A stretch of 64,000 bases of DNA. It comes from Bacteroidota bacterium. GTDB taxonomy: Bacteria; Bacteroidota; JABWAT01. The DNA is taken from contig JAIUNL010000002.1 in the NCBI GenBank assembly GCA_020161835.1, forward strand, positions 1-64,000, given 5' to 3'. Of the stretch, positions 25,071 through 34,396 are shown in pieces. Both the position numbers and the translations under genes were made by a program. How positions within the stretch are numbered: the first letter of the stretch is position 1; each line of letters starts with the position of its first letter. The notes under the pieces were generated by a model. It ran no database searches and had not been told where the DNA came from. It was given only the letters and a program-made list of their open reading frames with translations.

Positions 25071-28000
25071 TTAATTTTAATGACGACAAATGTAACATCA
25101 TCATCGGGGTCATTGTCATTCACCCAACGTGAACCTTCTTCTTTCAGATATGTGATGATGTCTTCAGGTTCTTTTTCAGCAACTTCTTCGAAGGAATTTC
25201 TGGCCCGTTTATACCCGTAAAGCTGATCATGGTTATTCTTTAATTCAGGAAAACCGTCACTCATCAGCAAGAGAGTATCGCCTTTAAACAATTCAGTTTG
25301 TTTGAGCTGATAGGGGAAATTTTCCATGGTGCCCAATGGCATCCCTTCAAATAAAAACTCTTCAACTTCACGACTTTTATTTCTGTAGAGATAAATGGGC
25401 GGCATTCCGGCAGCAGACATGTGCAACTGATTATTCTGGATTTTCATCATGGTCATGCACATAGCAAGCGACTGAAACTGCATTTGCCTGATACAACGGG
25501 TCATTTCCTTAAATGTAAACAGAATATCCGGGTTGGCAGCATAACTGTTAAACAGCGATTTTGCCGACGTCACCATGGTTCCTGCCCTCATCCCGTGGCC
25601 GGTTGCATCGCCTAAAACAACCGTCAGGGTTCCGTCTATTCCAACGTTGAAATCATAATAATCACCGCCAACTTCCGTTGCCGTTTTCATGTAGACAGCA
25701 ATATCAAGATGCGGAAACTGTGGCAGATTTTTAGGAAGCATTGACAGCTGAAGATTTCTGGCTTCGTCGAGTTCCTGTGACTTCCGGTCATTTTCAAGCT
25801 GGATAATTTTGGCCTGTGATTCGGCTGCAACTGCCCGTAACTCAGCTTCCTTCAGTGTAAGTTCAATTTTTGTTTTTGCAAGAATTCTTTTCTTCTGGAA
25901 TTTATCGGTAAGAAAAAGGAATCCGATAAAAAGGAAAAAGTAAGTGATATAGGCTGCAGTTGTTCTCCACAATGGCGGATTGATCAGAATCCGGAGTGAA
26001 ACTTCTTCCGGATTCCAGATGCCGTCGCCGTTTGAGCCTTTTAATTTAAAAACATAGTCGCCGGGAGGAAGGTTGTTATAGGATGCAAATCTCCGGGTGG
26101 TATAGATCCAGTCTTTGTCAATGCCTTCCAGCATAAAAGCCAGTTTGTTTTTCTCTGGTCTTGAGTAGTGAATCGAGGCAAATTCAAACGAAAGGTTATT
26201 ATCTGAATAAGGTAATTCCAGCTGGGTTGCCTCACTGATCGATTTGTCGAGATCAATATCACCGGCCAGATTTTCGACTGATGAACCCGAAATTTTCATG
26301 CTGGTGATAACCGGTTTCGATAAGGTGTTATTTGAACTTCCGGGATAAAAACCGTTGATGCCGCCAAATCCGCCATAAAATAATTCGCCATCTGAAGTCA
26401 GGGCGATAGACTTGTTCAGCGGCAGATCATGCAGGCCATCGGTATTGTCGTAATTGATGAAAGTAAGTTGTTCGGAGGTGCTGTTTTTATTCAGCATGGA
26501 AATGCCGCCCGATGTGCCAACCCATAAATTTCCGTTTAAATCTTCTTTCATGAATGAAATAAAGTTACCGACCAAACCATCAGCCTGGGTAATAATCTTA
26601 AATTTTTCGGTTTCCGGATTAAACCGGATCAGTCCAACCTGAGTTGCAAGCCAGAGAATGCCGTCTTTATCTTCAAGAATTCCGGTAATCTGATTGATTA
26701 ACGGGAATGTCTGTTTTTCATCATCAAACGTGAAATTCTTGTACGTGCTATCTGTAAAATTATATTTAATCAGTCCGGTTCCCCCGGTCACCAGCCAAAC
26801 GGTATTATTGTATTTTCTGCTGAACCTAAAATCATTTACAATTTCAAAAGGGGCATAATGGGTGTTGTCAGATGCTTTGTTAATTTCGCTGCTGATTTCT
26901 TCAAACTGTTTGTCATTTATCGTATGTACCTGAATCCCGTACCAGACAGAATCAGGCGGACTTACCACGTTGAAATTGCCGTAACTGTGACCTACATCAG
27001 ACACGTAATTGAGTTTATATTTTCCCTTTGGCAAAGAAAGTGCACCCAAAGCCAACCGGTTTTTATACCCGCCGCCGGCATAAAATGTATTCTGAATTTT
27101 ATCAGCTGTCCAGATAATTTTTCCGGTAGAATCTTCGAGCCAGCCAAAATCAAACGAGGTAATTTTTACTCCGGTTTGCCGTCCCTCACCCAGATTGACA
27201 ATGAGTACTTTTGCAGGATTTTCAAGAGTGAAGTTTTTTGAAAGGGTTTGAGCTTCTCCCACTTTTAAAAATTCTGAAACCGGCTTTTTTGCTGAAAGGA
27301 TTGAACTAACCTGAGCATACAGGTCACGGGTAACCGGTTTATTCGTGATGGAAGGGAGATACCTGAATTTTTTACTTTCCGGATTGAAAATCTCAACGCC
27401 ATTGACATTACTTAGCCAGATATTTTTATCGGGACCAAATTTGATACTTGAAATACGGAAATCACCCCGAAAAAACTTTGTATTCAGTATTGAAAAACGT
27501 TCAGTCTGTTTGGTTTTTAAATTCAGCTTTTTAAGCTCACTATTATCGGTAAACCATAAATTATTTTTATCGTCTGACAGCAGATTATATCTGCCACGTG
27601 CTGAAAGTAAACTTTGAATTTTTGTTGCTTTCCCGGTAGTCCGGTCAAAGGAAAAGATGCCCTGAGTTCCGGCAGAAACCAGTAACCCATCATTTTTCAG
27701 GGGATCCGGGATGATATCAGTGATCTGAACCACTTTACCTTCAGTGTCGTCATTCCCGGTAAGTTTAAAAAAACGGAATGGTTTCTTGGCCGGATCAAAT
27801 TTGATCAGTCCGGAACCCACCGTTGAAATCCAGAAAATCCCGAAATTATCCTTATAGAAATTAATAGGGTTGGCATTTAAAAATTTTTCAGTAATCAATG
27901 AAAATTTATTACCGGTAATATCAGTTTCAAGAATACCAAAATCACTGCCAATTAAAATCTTATCACGGCTTTCTTCATAAATACTGAAATAATTGATATT

Positions 28001-28825
28001 CCGGTCGGGGATTTCCAATTTTTTAGAAATAGTGCAGGGTTTTAAATCGAAGGTAGCCGGATCATAAATGTAAATGTCGCCATGAGCAGCAAACCAAAGT
28101 TTACCGGCGCTGTCTTCAAAAACCAGCGAAACACCTTTCAGATTTTGTTTCTGATCGGGAAAATAAGGCTGAAAAATATCTTTTTCCGGGTTATAAATAA
28201 AAACTCCCGATTCTTTATCGGCAGCAAGAATATTTCCATTTTTAAGTTCAACCACTTTCCAGATATACCGTAAATTTGCAAAAGAATTAACAACTCCGTT
28301 TAAATCGAGGTAATTTATTCCTTTAAACGTTTTTGTGGCAGGTTCAAACCGTTGAATTCCGGTAAAAACCGTACTGATCCAGATATTATTTTTCGAATCT
28401 CTTGTAATATTGGTAACAGTTGACCTATTAACCTGTGCACCTTTTTCAATGCTAATATTGGTAAAGGTGTCATTAACCCTGTTATAAAAACTCACATTAT
28501 CGTTAGTACCCACCAGCAGATTACCGTCGGCATCCTCCCCAATTGAAGAAACGGTATTGTTAGGAAGGCTTGTTGAGTCATTGGGGATATTTTTGAAGAC
28601 TTTGATATCATAGCCATCGTACCGGTTAAAACCATCAACGGTACCAATCCAGAGATAACCCAGGTGATCCTGATAGGTACAGGTTACCACTGAATTTGAG
28701 AGTCCGTTAGAAACGGTAATTTTTTCGAAAAAGTATTTATCCTGGGCGGAGGTCTTTAGGGAAAGACTGCAAGTAATAACAAAACTTGTAAAAAAAATTC
28801 CGGCTAGTTTTTTAAAATTGACCAT
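25067..28825 (-). CDS. Giant sensor phosphatase 3 with beta-domain insert in the propeller
   Basis: A 1252-residue member of the trio and the first on the transcript. The signal peptide ends near LKTSAQDKYF. Propeller repeats include GLSNSVVTCTYQDHLGYLWI. The inserted domain lies at about 540-632 (GWLEDSTGKIIW; GKYKLNYVSDVGHSYGNFN). More repeats follow, then Y_Y_Y (NLPPGDYVFKLKGSNGDG), a membrane helix at about 955-975, a coiled coil (KEAELRAVAAESQAKIIQLE) and PP2C with VGGDYYDF, GDATGHG, SDGFPEL and DDDVTF. Compared with paralogues 1 and 2 its phosphatase C-terminus is more diverged, which suggests a different partner preference. It is translationally coupled to the next gene. Confidence 0.9.
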   Translation of the reverse strand: MVNFKKLAGIFFTSFVITCSLSLKTSAQDKYFFEKITVSNGLSNSVVTCTYQDHLGYLWIGTVDGFNRYDGYDIKVFKNIPNDSTSLPNNTVSSIGEDADGNLLVGTNDNVSFYNRVNDTFTNISIEKGAQVNRSTVTNITRDSKNNIWISTVFTGIQRFEPATKTFKGINYLDLNGVVNSFANLRYIWKVVELKNGNILAADKESGVFIYNPEKDIFQPYFPDQKQNLKGVSLVFEDSAGKLWFAAHGDIYIYDPATFDLKPCTISKKLEIPDRNINYFSIYEESRDKILIGSDFGILETDITGNKFSLITEKFLNANPINFYKDNFGIFWISTVGSGLIKFDPAKKPFRFFKLTGNDDTEGKVVQITDIIPDPLKNDGLLVSAGTQGIFSFDRTTGKATKIQSLLSARGRYNLLSDDKNNLWFTDNSELKKLNLKTKQTERFSILNTKFFRGDFRISSIKFGPDKNIWLSNVNGVEIFNPESKKFRYLPSITNKPVTRDLYAQVSSILSAKKPVSEFLKVGEAQTLSKNFTLENPAKVLIVNLGEGRQTGVKITSFDFGWLEDSTGKIIWTADKIQNTFYAGGGYKNRLALGALSLPKGKYKLNYVSDVGHSYGNFNVVSPPDSVWYGIQVHTINDKQFEEISSEINKASDNTHYAPFEIVNDFRFSRKYNNTVWLVTGGTGLIKYNFTDSTYKNFTFDDEKQTFPLINQITGILEDKDGILWLATQVGLIRFNPETEKFKIITQADGLVGNFISFMKEDLNGNLWVGTSGGISMLNKNSTSEQLTFINYDNTDGLHDLPLNKSIALTSDGELFYGGFGGINGFYPGSSNNTLSKPVITSMKISGSSVENLAGDIDLDKSISEATQLELPYSDNNLSFEFASIHYSRPEKNKLAFMLEGIDKDWIYTTRRFASYNNLPPGDYVFKLKGSNGDGIWNPEEVSLRILINPPLWRTTAAYITYFFLFIGFLFLTDKFQKKRILAKTKIELTLKEAELRAVAAESQAKIIQLENDRKSQELDEARNLQLSMLPKNLPQFPHLDIAVYMKTATEVGGDYYDFNVGIDGTLTVVLGDATGHGMRAGTMVTSAKSLFNSYAANPDILFTFKEMTRCIRQMQFQSLAMCMTMMKIQNNQLHMSAAGMPPIYLYRNKSREVEEFLFEGMPLGTMENFPYQLKQTELFKGDTLLLMSDGFPELKNNHDQLYGYKRARNSFEEVAEKEPEDIITYLKEEGSRWVNDNDPDDDVTFVVIKIK

Positions 28826-28934
28826 TCACTTACCCCGTTCCAAAAACATCTTTGTCGTCTTTAAATATTTTTCAATTTTAATCATGAAAATCCAGTCTGA
28901 AGTAGCAATGTTTCACCGACAACTATTTTCAGTT

Positions 28935-29001
28935 GTCATCCCGGACTCGATCCGGGATCCATGCATTTTATTCTGGATGCTGAATCAAGTTCAGCATGAC
29001 A
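28935..29001. repeat. Palindromic repeat doublet upstream of giant phosphatase 3
   Basis: A forward GTCAT...ATCCA copy with core CCCGGACTCGATCCGGG is at 28935-28963. It is followed 9 bp later by a reversed relative whose stem reads GATGCTGAATC/GTTCAGCATGAC (28973-29001). The sequence between the RsbU-like gene and the trio otherwise holds the presumed promoter of the trio, without a clear consensus. Confidence 0.8.
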
Positions 29002-29059
29002 GCCACGATTAACCAGGGTCTTGGAAAAAAACCAAAGATAAACCTAACCAGAAAGTCTG

Positions 29060-30664
29060 TTAATTCCTGCCCAGATATAAAACCGTTATATCATCACTTT
29101 GGGGTGCAGAACCCGTGTAAAGTTTCACATCTTCCAGTAAGTCACTGATAAATTTTTCCGGTGACGGATGGGAATGAGTCTGGAAAAACTGCTCGAATTT
29201 TTCATCGGTATATTCTTCTTCAACTTCATTCATGGCTTCCGGAATGCCGTCGGTGTAAAGAAGCAATTTTTCTCCCGGCTGAATCACAATTTCTGCAGAA
29301 TCAAACGGCAGACCCATATTGAGCATGCCAAGCGGGATTCCGCCGGCGTCAATTTTTTCCATGGATCCGTCTGTTCGAAGAACAAAACCAGGATTGTGGC
29401 CGGCATTGACGAAGGCAAGCTTTCCGGTTTCAGGTTCAAGAACGGCAATCAGGCAGGTGATAAATTTATCGGCGGGTGAGGCTTTGTAAATGATGGAATT
29501 GAGTTTCCCTGCAAGATCCTTCAGCGGCATATTCATGCTCATGTAGGCAGAAAGTGATGCATTCAGCGTACTAACCAGAAGTGCAGCAGGAACGCCTTTG
29601 CCGGCAACGTCGGCCATGATCAGGGCAAAACGGCCATCACCCAACGGAAAACAGTCGTAATAATCGCCGCCAACTTCCTTCGATGGAATGTTGAGTCCGG
29701 CCAGTTCGTAACCGGCAATATCCGGCAATTTGGTTGGAATAATCTTTTTCTGGATATCGGCGGCTACTGAAAGTTCTCTTTTCAGTGCTTCAATTTCGAT
29801 ACTTTCTTCGTGATGGGCCTCATTTTCAAGTGCAGTCAGCACCTGACGGGCAAAAGCACCCAGCAGCAATTCATCGGTTGCTTCGAAAGGAACAGCACCT
29901 GCTCTGCTTTCTTTGTCAGCCAGCGTAAACAAATACGTTTTCGACTGAAATTCAATTTCACTCTGGATCAGGTTATCCGATTTCAGGATAAACTCGCCGG
30001 GAACGCCTTCCGGGATTGAATACTCCCTGAGTAAATTTCCTTTTTCCATGATCTGAAGTACGCCAAAAGAAGCATTGGTAATTGAAACTACCCGCTCAAC
30101 TGAAGTTTCGAAGAGGGTTGAGTTATTGTTCAGTTTTGAAAGTTCAATACCGGTATCAATTAAACTGTTGAGCTGCACAACCCGGTGATTGAGGTCGAAC
30201 GAAAATTGCTTTTCTTTTTTCTGGCTGATGAAAAACTGGTAGGCATTATCAAGTTGCTGGAGGAAAATATGAAGGGCAATGGTATCGGTTTCACCAAAGT
30301 CTGACCTGTCAAGTTTCTGACCGATGAGAAGTCCGAAATGGGTCTGATCAATCAGTGGAAGGGTTATTGCCAAGCGTGTTTTCTGGCCCGAAACCGATTC
30401 AAAAACAAACTGATCTGAAGGTTTCAGCCAGGTGGTTACATCGGTTTCTTCGAAAGTGGATCCGTAAACCCGTCGCCAGGCTTCCCCATTTTTATGGAAC
30501 AGACAAAAGTCTGTCACGAGGAAGTTACCGCGGAGTAGGTGATGGAAATTCCTTCCCAGCTCCTGCAGATCGCCCGACTGAACCAGAAGTGAGAATCCTT
30601 CCTGAAAAGACTTAACCTGGAATTTAAGTTTGTCTATCGACTGTGAAAAGGATTCGTTTTCCAT
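29060..30664 (-). CDS. RsbU-like PP2C phosphatase with GAF-like sensor region
   Basis: A 534-residue cytoplasmic phosphatase. The N-terminal 150 residues and about 165-275 resemble two GAF-like domains joined by helices (LNSLIDTGIELSKLNNNSTLFETSV). A coiled linker LKRELSVAADIQKKIIP leads into the SpoIIE domain at about 300-534, with KEVGGDYYD, ADVAGKGVPAALL, NAGHNPGFVL, TDGIPEA and DDITVLYL. It should dephosphorylate the STAS protein encoded 15 bp upstream. It is third in a minus-strand operon RsbW-like, STAS, RsbU-like. All four PP2C genes of the window keep their catalytic aspartates. Confidence 0.9.
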   Translation of the reverse strand: MENESFSQSIDKLKFQVKSFQEGFSLLVQSGDLQELGRNFHHLLRGNFLVTDFCLFHKNGEAWRRVYGSTFEETDVTTWLKPSDQFVFESVSGQKTRLAITLPLIDQTHFGLLIGQKLDRSDFGETDTIALHIFLQQLDNAYQFFISQKKEKQFSFDLNHRVVQLNSLIDTGIELSKLNNNSTLFETSVERVVSITNASFGVLQIMEKGNLLREYSIPEGVPGEFILKSDNLIQSEIEFQSKTYLFTLADKESRAGAVPFEATDELLLGAFARQVLTALENEAHHEESIEIEALKRELSVAADIQKKIIPTKLPDIAGYELAGLNIPSKEVGGDYYDCFPLGDGRFALIMADVAGKGVPAALLVSTLNASLSAYMSMNMPLKDLAGKLNSIIYKASPADKFITCLIAVLEPETGKLAFVNAGHNPGFVLRTDGSMEKIDAGGIPLGMLNMGLPFDSAEIVIQPGEKLLLYTDGIPEAMNEVEEEYTDEKFEQFFQTHSHPSPEKFISDLLEDVKLYTGSAPQSDDITVLYLGRN

Positions 30665-30679
30665 TTTGATTCTGGCTGG

Positions 30680-31024
30680 TTAGTTGGAAAGTGCCAATGC
30701 TTCTTCAACAGTTGCTGCTTTTTTTGCGAAGTGGTACAGACCCATGATCGTAAACGTTTTATCAATGGTTGGGTCAAGATTGGTAAAAATAAGTTTGCCC
30801 GATTTTTTACCGAGTTTTTCGATCATTTCAATGACAAAAGAAATCCCGATTGAATTGACAATGTGTGAATCGGCCAGATTAAGAACAACAGTATCTATAA
30901 CATCCTGCTGACTGACGTAGGCATCCAGTATTTTTTGTCCGCCCACGTTATTGATGTAACCTGAAGTCACCAAAATCAGTGTCCTGGAATTGACAGTTGA
31001 GGTAATTTTAAATTCCGGTATCAT
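30680..31024 (-). CDS. STAS-domain anti-sigma factor antagonist (RsbV/SpoIIAA-like)
   Basis: A 114-residue single STAS domain. The pattern of strands (RTLILVTSGYINN, TVVLNLADSHIVN) and the loop VNSIGIS place Ser58 at the site phosphorylated in SpoIIAA/RsbV (there D-S-S-G). The following helix FVIEMIEKLGKKSGKLIFTN is typical. Unphosphorylated protein should bind the RsbW-like kinase encoded immediately upstream. A perfect AGGAG lies 6 bp before the ATG, one of the few strong Shine-Dalgarno sequences here, implying high expression relative to its partners. The acidic residue before the phosphoserine found in most homologues is Asn here. Confidence 0.9.
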   Translation of the reverse strand: MIPEFKITSTVNSRTLILVTSGYINNVGGQKILDAYVSQQDVIDTVVLNLADSHIVNSIGISFVIEMIEKLGKKSGKLIFTNLDPTIDKTFTIMGLYHFAKKAATVEEALALSN

Positions 31025-31033
31025 GTGTACTCC

Positions 31034-31450
31034 TCAGATTAATATTTTTGTTATGGTGATTTTGGTACCGTTTGGACCTGATTCAATTTCGAGTCCGTCA
31101 GACATACGTTTCATCAGATTCAGTCCCCAGCCCCGTTTGTTATCACTCGATATTTTCTCATCAATATTAGGAACTTTGATGTCGGCTGGTTCAAAACCTT
31201 TGCCGTAATCGGTAACCAGAATAATGAGTTTGGACTTTGTCATGGTAAAATCAACGTTCACAAAAGGGTTTTCTTCGGAAGTGTGTTCAAGTCCGTTTAT
31301 AATCGCTTCGGTAACGATAATTTTGGCTTCAGAAATCTTGTCATCATTAATACCGAGATTACTTCCCAGCATTTGGAGACCTTCAAGAGCAATCAACTCG
31401 ATGTCGGCAACTCGTGGAAGTTTAATACTTAACTGATAGTTTTCACTCAT
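31034..31450 (-). CDS. RsbW/SpoIIAB-like anti-sigma factor serine kinase
   Basis: A 138-residue GHKL ATPase-fold protein (HATPase_c_2). It has the N box EAIINGLEH, the G1 box VTDYGKGF and the C-terminal [15 protein letters not shown], and no histidine-kinase dimerisation domain. In the partner-switching paradigm it phosphorylates the STAS protein and sequesters a sigma factor or other target when the antagonist is phosphorylated. No sigma gene is present in this window. Two starts are possible, ATG at 31465 or at 31450. I prefer 31450, which is preceded by AAGG at suitable spacing and gives the usual N-terminus. It is first in the operon. Confidence 0.88.
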   Translation of the reverse strand: MSENYQLSIKLPRVADIELIALEGLQMLGSNLGINDDKISEAKIIVTEAIINGLEHTSEENPFVNVDFTMTKSKLIILVTDYGKGFEPADIKVPNIDEKISSDNKRGWGLNLMKRMSDGLEIESGPNGTKITITKILI

Positions 31451-31465
31451 AAAAAACCTTGCCAT

Positions 31466-32528
31466 TTAGTTTGGGTGGTTTAAAGCAGGCTTTATAATAC
31501 AGTTATTTCGTGTTATAAGCAAAAGTTATCTGGATTTTATCTAATTAAGGATAATACGGTGTTTTAATTGGAAAAGAGATACCGTAACCCTGTAAGGGTG
31601 GCCCGTTAGTAGAAATTCGAAAAGTTGAAATTCGTCCGGACAAAAATGCTGTGGGAATCTCATCATTCAATCCGTACGAAACGGAGATATTTGGAGTTTT
31701 TATTCAACCCCGTTCGGGGTTGGTTGAATTTTGGGATAACCTTACCCACCGGGTTATAACCCGGGGCTATTCATATTTAATCCCTCCGGGATTTTTATCC
31801 GGCAATTTCACAGTAAGCCTTTCCATCCTAAAAATCCCTTTTATTAATGCATTTTTCTGTGTGTTCTGTTTTTTCTGTGGTGAAAAGTGTCTTTTCGTTT
31901 CTACCCGGGAATTATGAGATCGGGCATAATTTAAATGAACCATAAACACGTTCACCGAGCGTGTCATCCCGAGTGATTTTTCACAAAGTGAAAAATTTTA
32001 TCGAGGGACGAAGTGTCGGGCGAAACGGAAATATTTGGAGTTTTTTTTTCAACCCCATTCGGGGTTGGTTGAATTTTGGGATAACCTTACCCACCGGGTT
32101 ATAACCCGGGGCTATTCATATTCAATCCCTTTGGGATTTTTATCCGGCAGTTTCACATTAAGCCTTTCCATCCTAAAAATCCCTTTTAATAATGCATTAT
32201 TCTGCGTGTTCTGTTTTTTCTGTGGTGAAAAATGTCTTTTCGGTTCTACCCGGGAATTATGAGATCGGGCATAATTTAAATGAAACCATAAACACGGTCA
32301 CCGAGCGAAGTCGAAGGACGGCCTTTGACGGGCATACAGGATTACTCAGAGTGACAAGCGAAATGACCGGTGATCGAATCATCCTGCAAATCCTCAAATC
32401 CAGAAAATCCTGATTCTGACAATTTTCCATTTATCATTAACCATTTACCATTAATCATTAATCATTGAGTCTTTCCCTTTCTTCCTTCACTGTCATCTTG
32501 TATTTTTGCAGGGTTAACCGGAGGTACA
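31466..32528. repeat. Gene-free kilobase with a 285-bp direct duplication of a multi-hairpin element
   Basis: Copies at about 31677-31961 and 32021-32307 are nearly identical. Each contains hairpins AACCCCGTTCGGGGTT (31706-31721), the palindrome CCGGGTTATAACCCGG, and AATCCC-N3-GGGATT whose loop differs between copies (TCC or TTT) while the stem is kept. CTCTGTG-like sequence lies near the end. The 60 bp between the copies is another repeat, GTCATCCCGAGTGATTTTTCAC...GAGGGACGA (31962-32013), also found inverted at 53721-53770. A truncated relative, AACCCTGTAAGGGT, lies near 31587. Short open frames across the copies are repeat translations. A TTCGA-loop hairpin (32302-32325) and AT-rich ATTAACCATT runs follow. 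Confidence 0.9.
32478..32508 (+). promoter_or_regulatory. Candidate dnaX promoter (TTTC-N19-TATTTTTG)
   Basis: TTTC at 32478-32481, a 19-bp spacer and a perfect TAnnTTTG box (TATTTTTG, 32501-32508) precede dnaX. A GGAGG Shine-Dalgarno (32520-32524) sits just before the ATG at 32529. Confidence 0.5.
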
Positions 32529-34382
32529 ATGGAATTTCAGGCGTCTGCCCGTAAATGGCGGCCCGATACGTTTGTCGACGTGGTTGCCCAAAGCCACGTT
32601 GCCACAACTTTAAAAAATGCAATCCGCAAAGAACGGATTGGTCATGCTTATATTTTTTCAGGTCCGAGAGGTGTTGGTAAAACCACTGCTGCACGGATTT
32701 TTGCAAAAGCAATCAATTGCCTCAATCCGGTTGAAGGCGATCCATGCAATGTGTGCGAAAACTGTGTTGACATCAAAAACGGCCGGTTCATCGATTTATT
32801 TGAAATAGACGGAGCTTCAAACAACGGCGTAGACAACGTTCGTGAAATCCGTGATGCCCTTCGCTATCCGCCCCAAAAAGGAAAATACAAAACCTACATC
32901 ATCGATGAAGTTCACATGCTTTCCATCGGTGCATTCAATGCGCTTTTAAAAACGCTTGAAGAACCGCCTCCTTACGCCATTTTCATTTTCGCCACGACTG
33001 AAATCCACAAAGTCCCGGCTACCATTTTATCGCGGACACAACGTTTTGATTTCCGAAGGATCACAACATCCGAAATTATGGATCGGCTTCGTTACATCGT
33101 CGGCGAAGAAAAAATCAATGCCGATGAAGAAGCCTTGCTCATCATTGCGCGAAAAGCCGACGGCGCCATGCGTGATGCCCTTTCCATTTTGGATCAGCTC
33201 GTTGCTTTTTTCGGAAAAGAACTTACCGGCTCCGAATTGGCCGGCATTCTCAATGTAGTTGAACAGGAACTCTTTTTTAAAGTCACCGATTCCATCCTTC
33301 AGAAAGATGTGAAAGGAATTCTGAATTTTGTTCAGGATCTGGTGGTTAAGGGATATGACCTGAGTGAATTTATTCAGGGACTTGCAGAACATTTCAGGAA
33401 TTTACTCGTTGTCGTCACAACCGGTGAAGCTTCCCTTCTTGACATTTCGGATGCATACCGTGAAAAATATCTTCACATCGCTTCCAATTACCATTATATG
33501 GATCTGATCCGGTTCCTGAATCTTTTGTCAGAAGCCGAAGTTCAGATCAAGAACTCAAACAATTCCCGGCTGAAAGTTGAGCTGGTTCTTTCCAAACTCT
33601 GTACGATGGAACAAACCGTTCAGATTACCCAACTTCTTCAGCAACTGAATAAAGTTGAGAAAATGATTGCTGCGGCAACATCCACCAGAAGCAGTGAATC
33701 TTCAGCCGTTTATAACGTTAACCCTGAAACGGTTAAAGTGGCTCCGCCCGTTTTTCAGGCTGAGAAAATTGTTTCTCAACCTAAACCAGCAGAACCGGCA
33801 CCGGTCAAAGCTGAAAGCGAAATTCTTTCCGAACCGGAAATAAAAATCGCCCCACCGGCACCTCAGAAGTTTCAGTATTCTGCTCCGGCAAGAGAAGAAA
33901 AACCAGCTGGCAGGCCTACTTTTCCAGCCGGATTAAGATCAGCAACTGCTCAAAAGGCAGGTCAGGCCGATCAGCAAAAAAACACTGAAGGAACAGCTAC
34001 AAATCCGCACCAGATTACAATTACCCTTGACGAAATCAAGGAACGGTGGAACGGTTTTATTGAATTTCTGACCAACCAGCAAAAACTTGTGATTGCGTCT
34101 GTGCTCTCTCATACAGAACCCGGCAACTGGGACGGGAAAACGTTCACTTTACGGGTTTACAGAGGATATGAGAAAAGTCAGATCGAGCGGTTTGCTTTGG
34201 ATTTATCCGATCTCATGGCCCGTTTTTACCAGATCCGGCCAGTTATTGCAACCGACTTCCGTCCGGATGAAATTCCGGATTTTATGAAGGATGACACGGC
34301 CGTTATTTTTGAACAGCTTAAACAAAATTTCCCGCTGGTGAAACTGATCACCGATGAATTCAACGCAGAACTTTTAGATTAA
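32529..34382 (+). CDS. dnaX: DNA polymerase III subunit gamma/tau
   Basis: A 617-residue clamp-loader ATPase. The AAA+ core has Walker A GPRGVGKTTAARIF (about residue 46), a four-cysteine zinc knuckle (CLNP...DPCNVCENC), Walker B IDEVHML, and sensor/arginine-finger segment FATTEIHKVPATILSRTQRFDF. Domain III follows to about 370. A Pro/Ala/Glu-rich, probably disordered linker spans about 390-490, and a tau-like C-terminal domain ends the protein (TLDEIKERWNGFIEFL). I see no internal slippery A-run that would clearly produce a separate gamma product. It leads a dnaX-ybaB-recR operon, the classical arrangement. Confidence 0.95.
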   Translation: MEFQASARKWRPDTFVDVVAQSHVATTLKNAIRKERIGHAYIFSGPRGVGKTTAARIFAKAINCLNPVEGDPCNVCENCVDIKNGRFIDLFEIDGASNNGVDNVREIRDALRYPPQKGKYKTYIIDEVHMLSIGAFNALLKTLEEPPPYAIFIFATTEIHKVPATILSRTQRFDFRRITTSEIMDRLRYIVGEEKINADEEALLIIARKADGAMRDALSILDQLVAFFGKELTGSELAGILNVVEQELFFKVTDSILQKDVKGILNFVQDLVVKGYDLSEFIQGLAEHFRNLLVVVTTGEASLLDISDAYREKYLHIASNYHYMDLIRFLNLLSEAEVQIKNSNNSRLKVELVLSKLCTMEQTVQITQLLQQLNKVEKMIAAATSTRSSESSAVYNVNPETVKVAPPVFQAEKIVSQPKPAEPAPVKAESEILSEPEIKIAPPAPQKFQYSAPAREEKPAGRPTFPAGLRSATAQKAGQADQQKNTEGTATNPHQITITLDEIKERWNGFIEFLTNQQKLVIASVLSHTEPGNWDGKTFTLRVYRGYEKSQIERFALDLSDLMARFYQIRPVIATDFRPDEIPDFMKDDTAVIFEQLKQNFPLVKLITDEFNAELLD

Positions 34383-34396
34383 ACAGGAGTTTTCCC

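Noticed and set aside
31651..32262. Two short genes (88 and 75 residues) on the plus strand
   Set aside because: They are translations of the two duplicated repeat copies; similarity reflects the repeat, and hairpins dominate the sequence.
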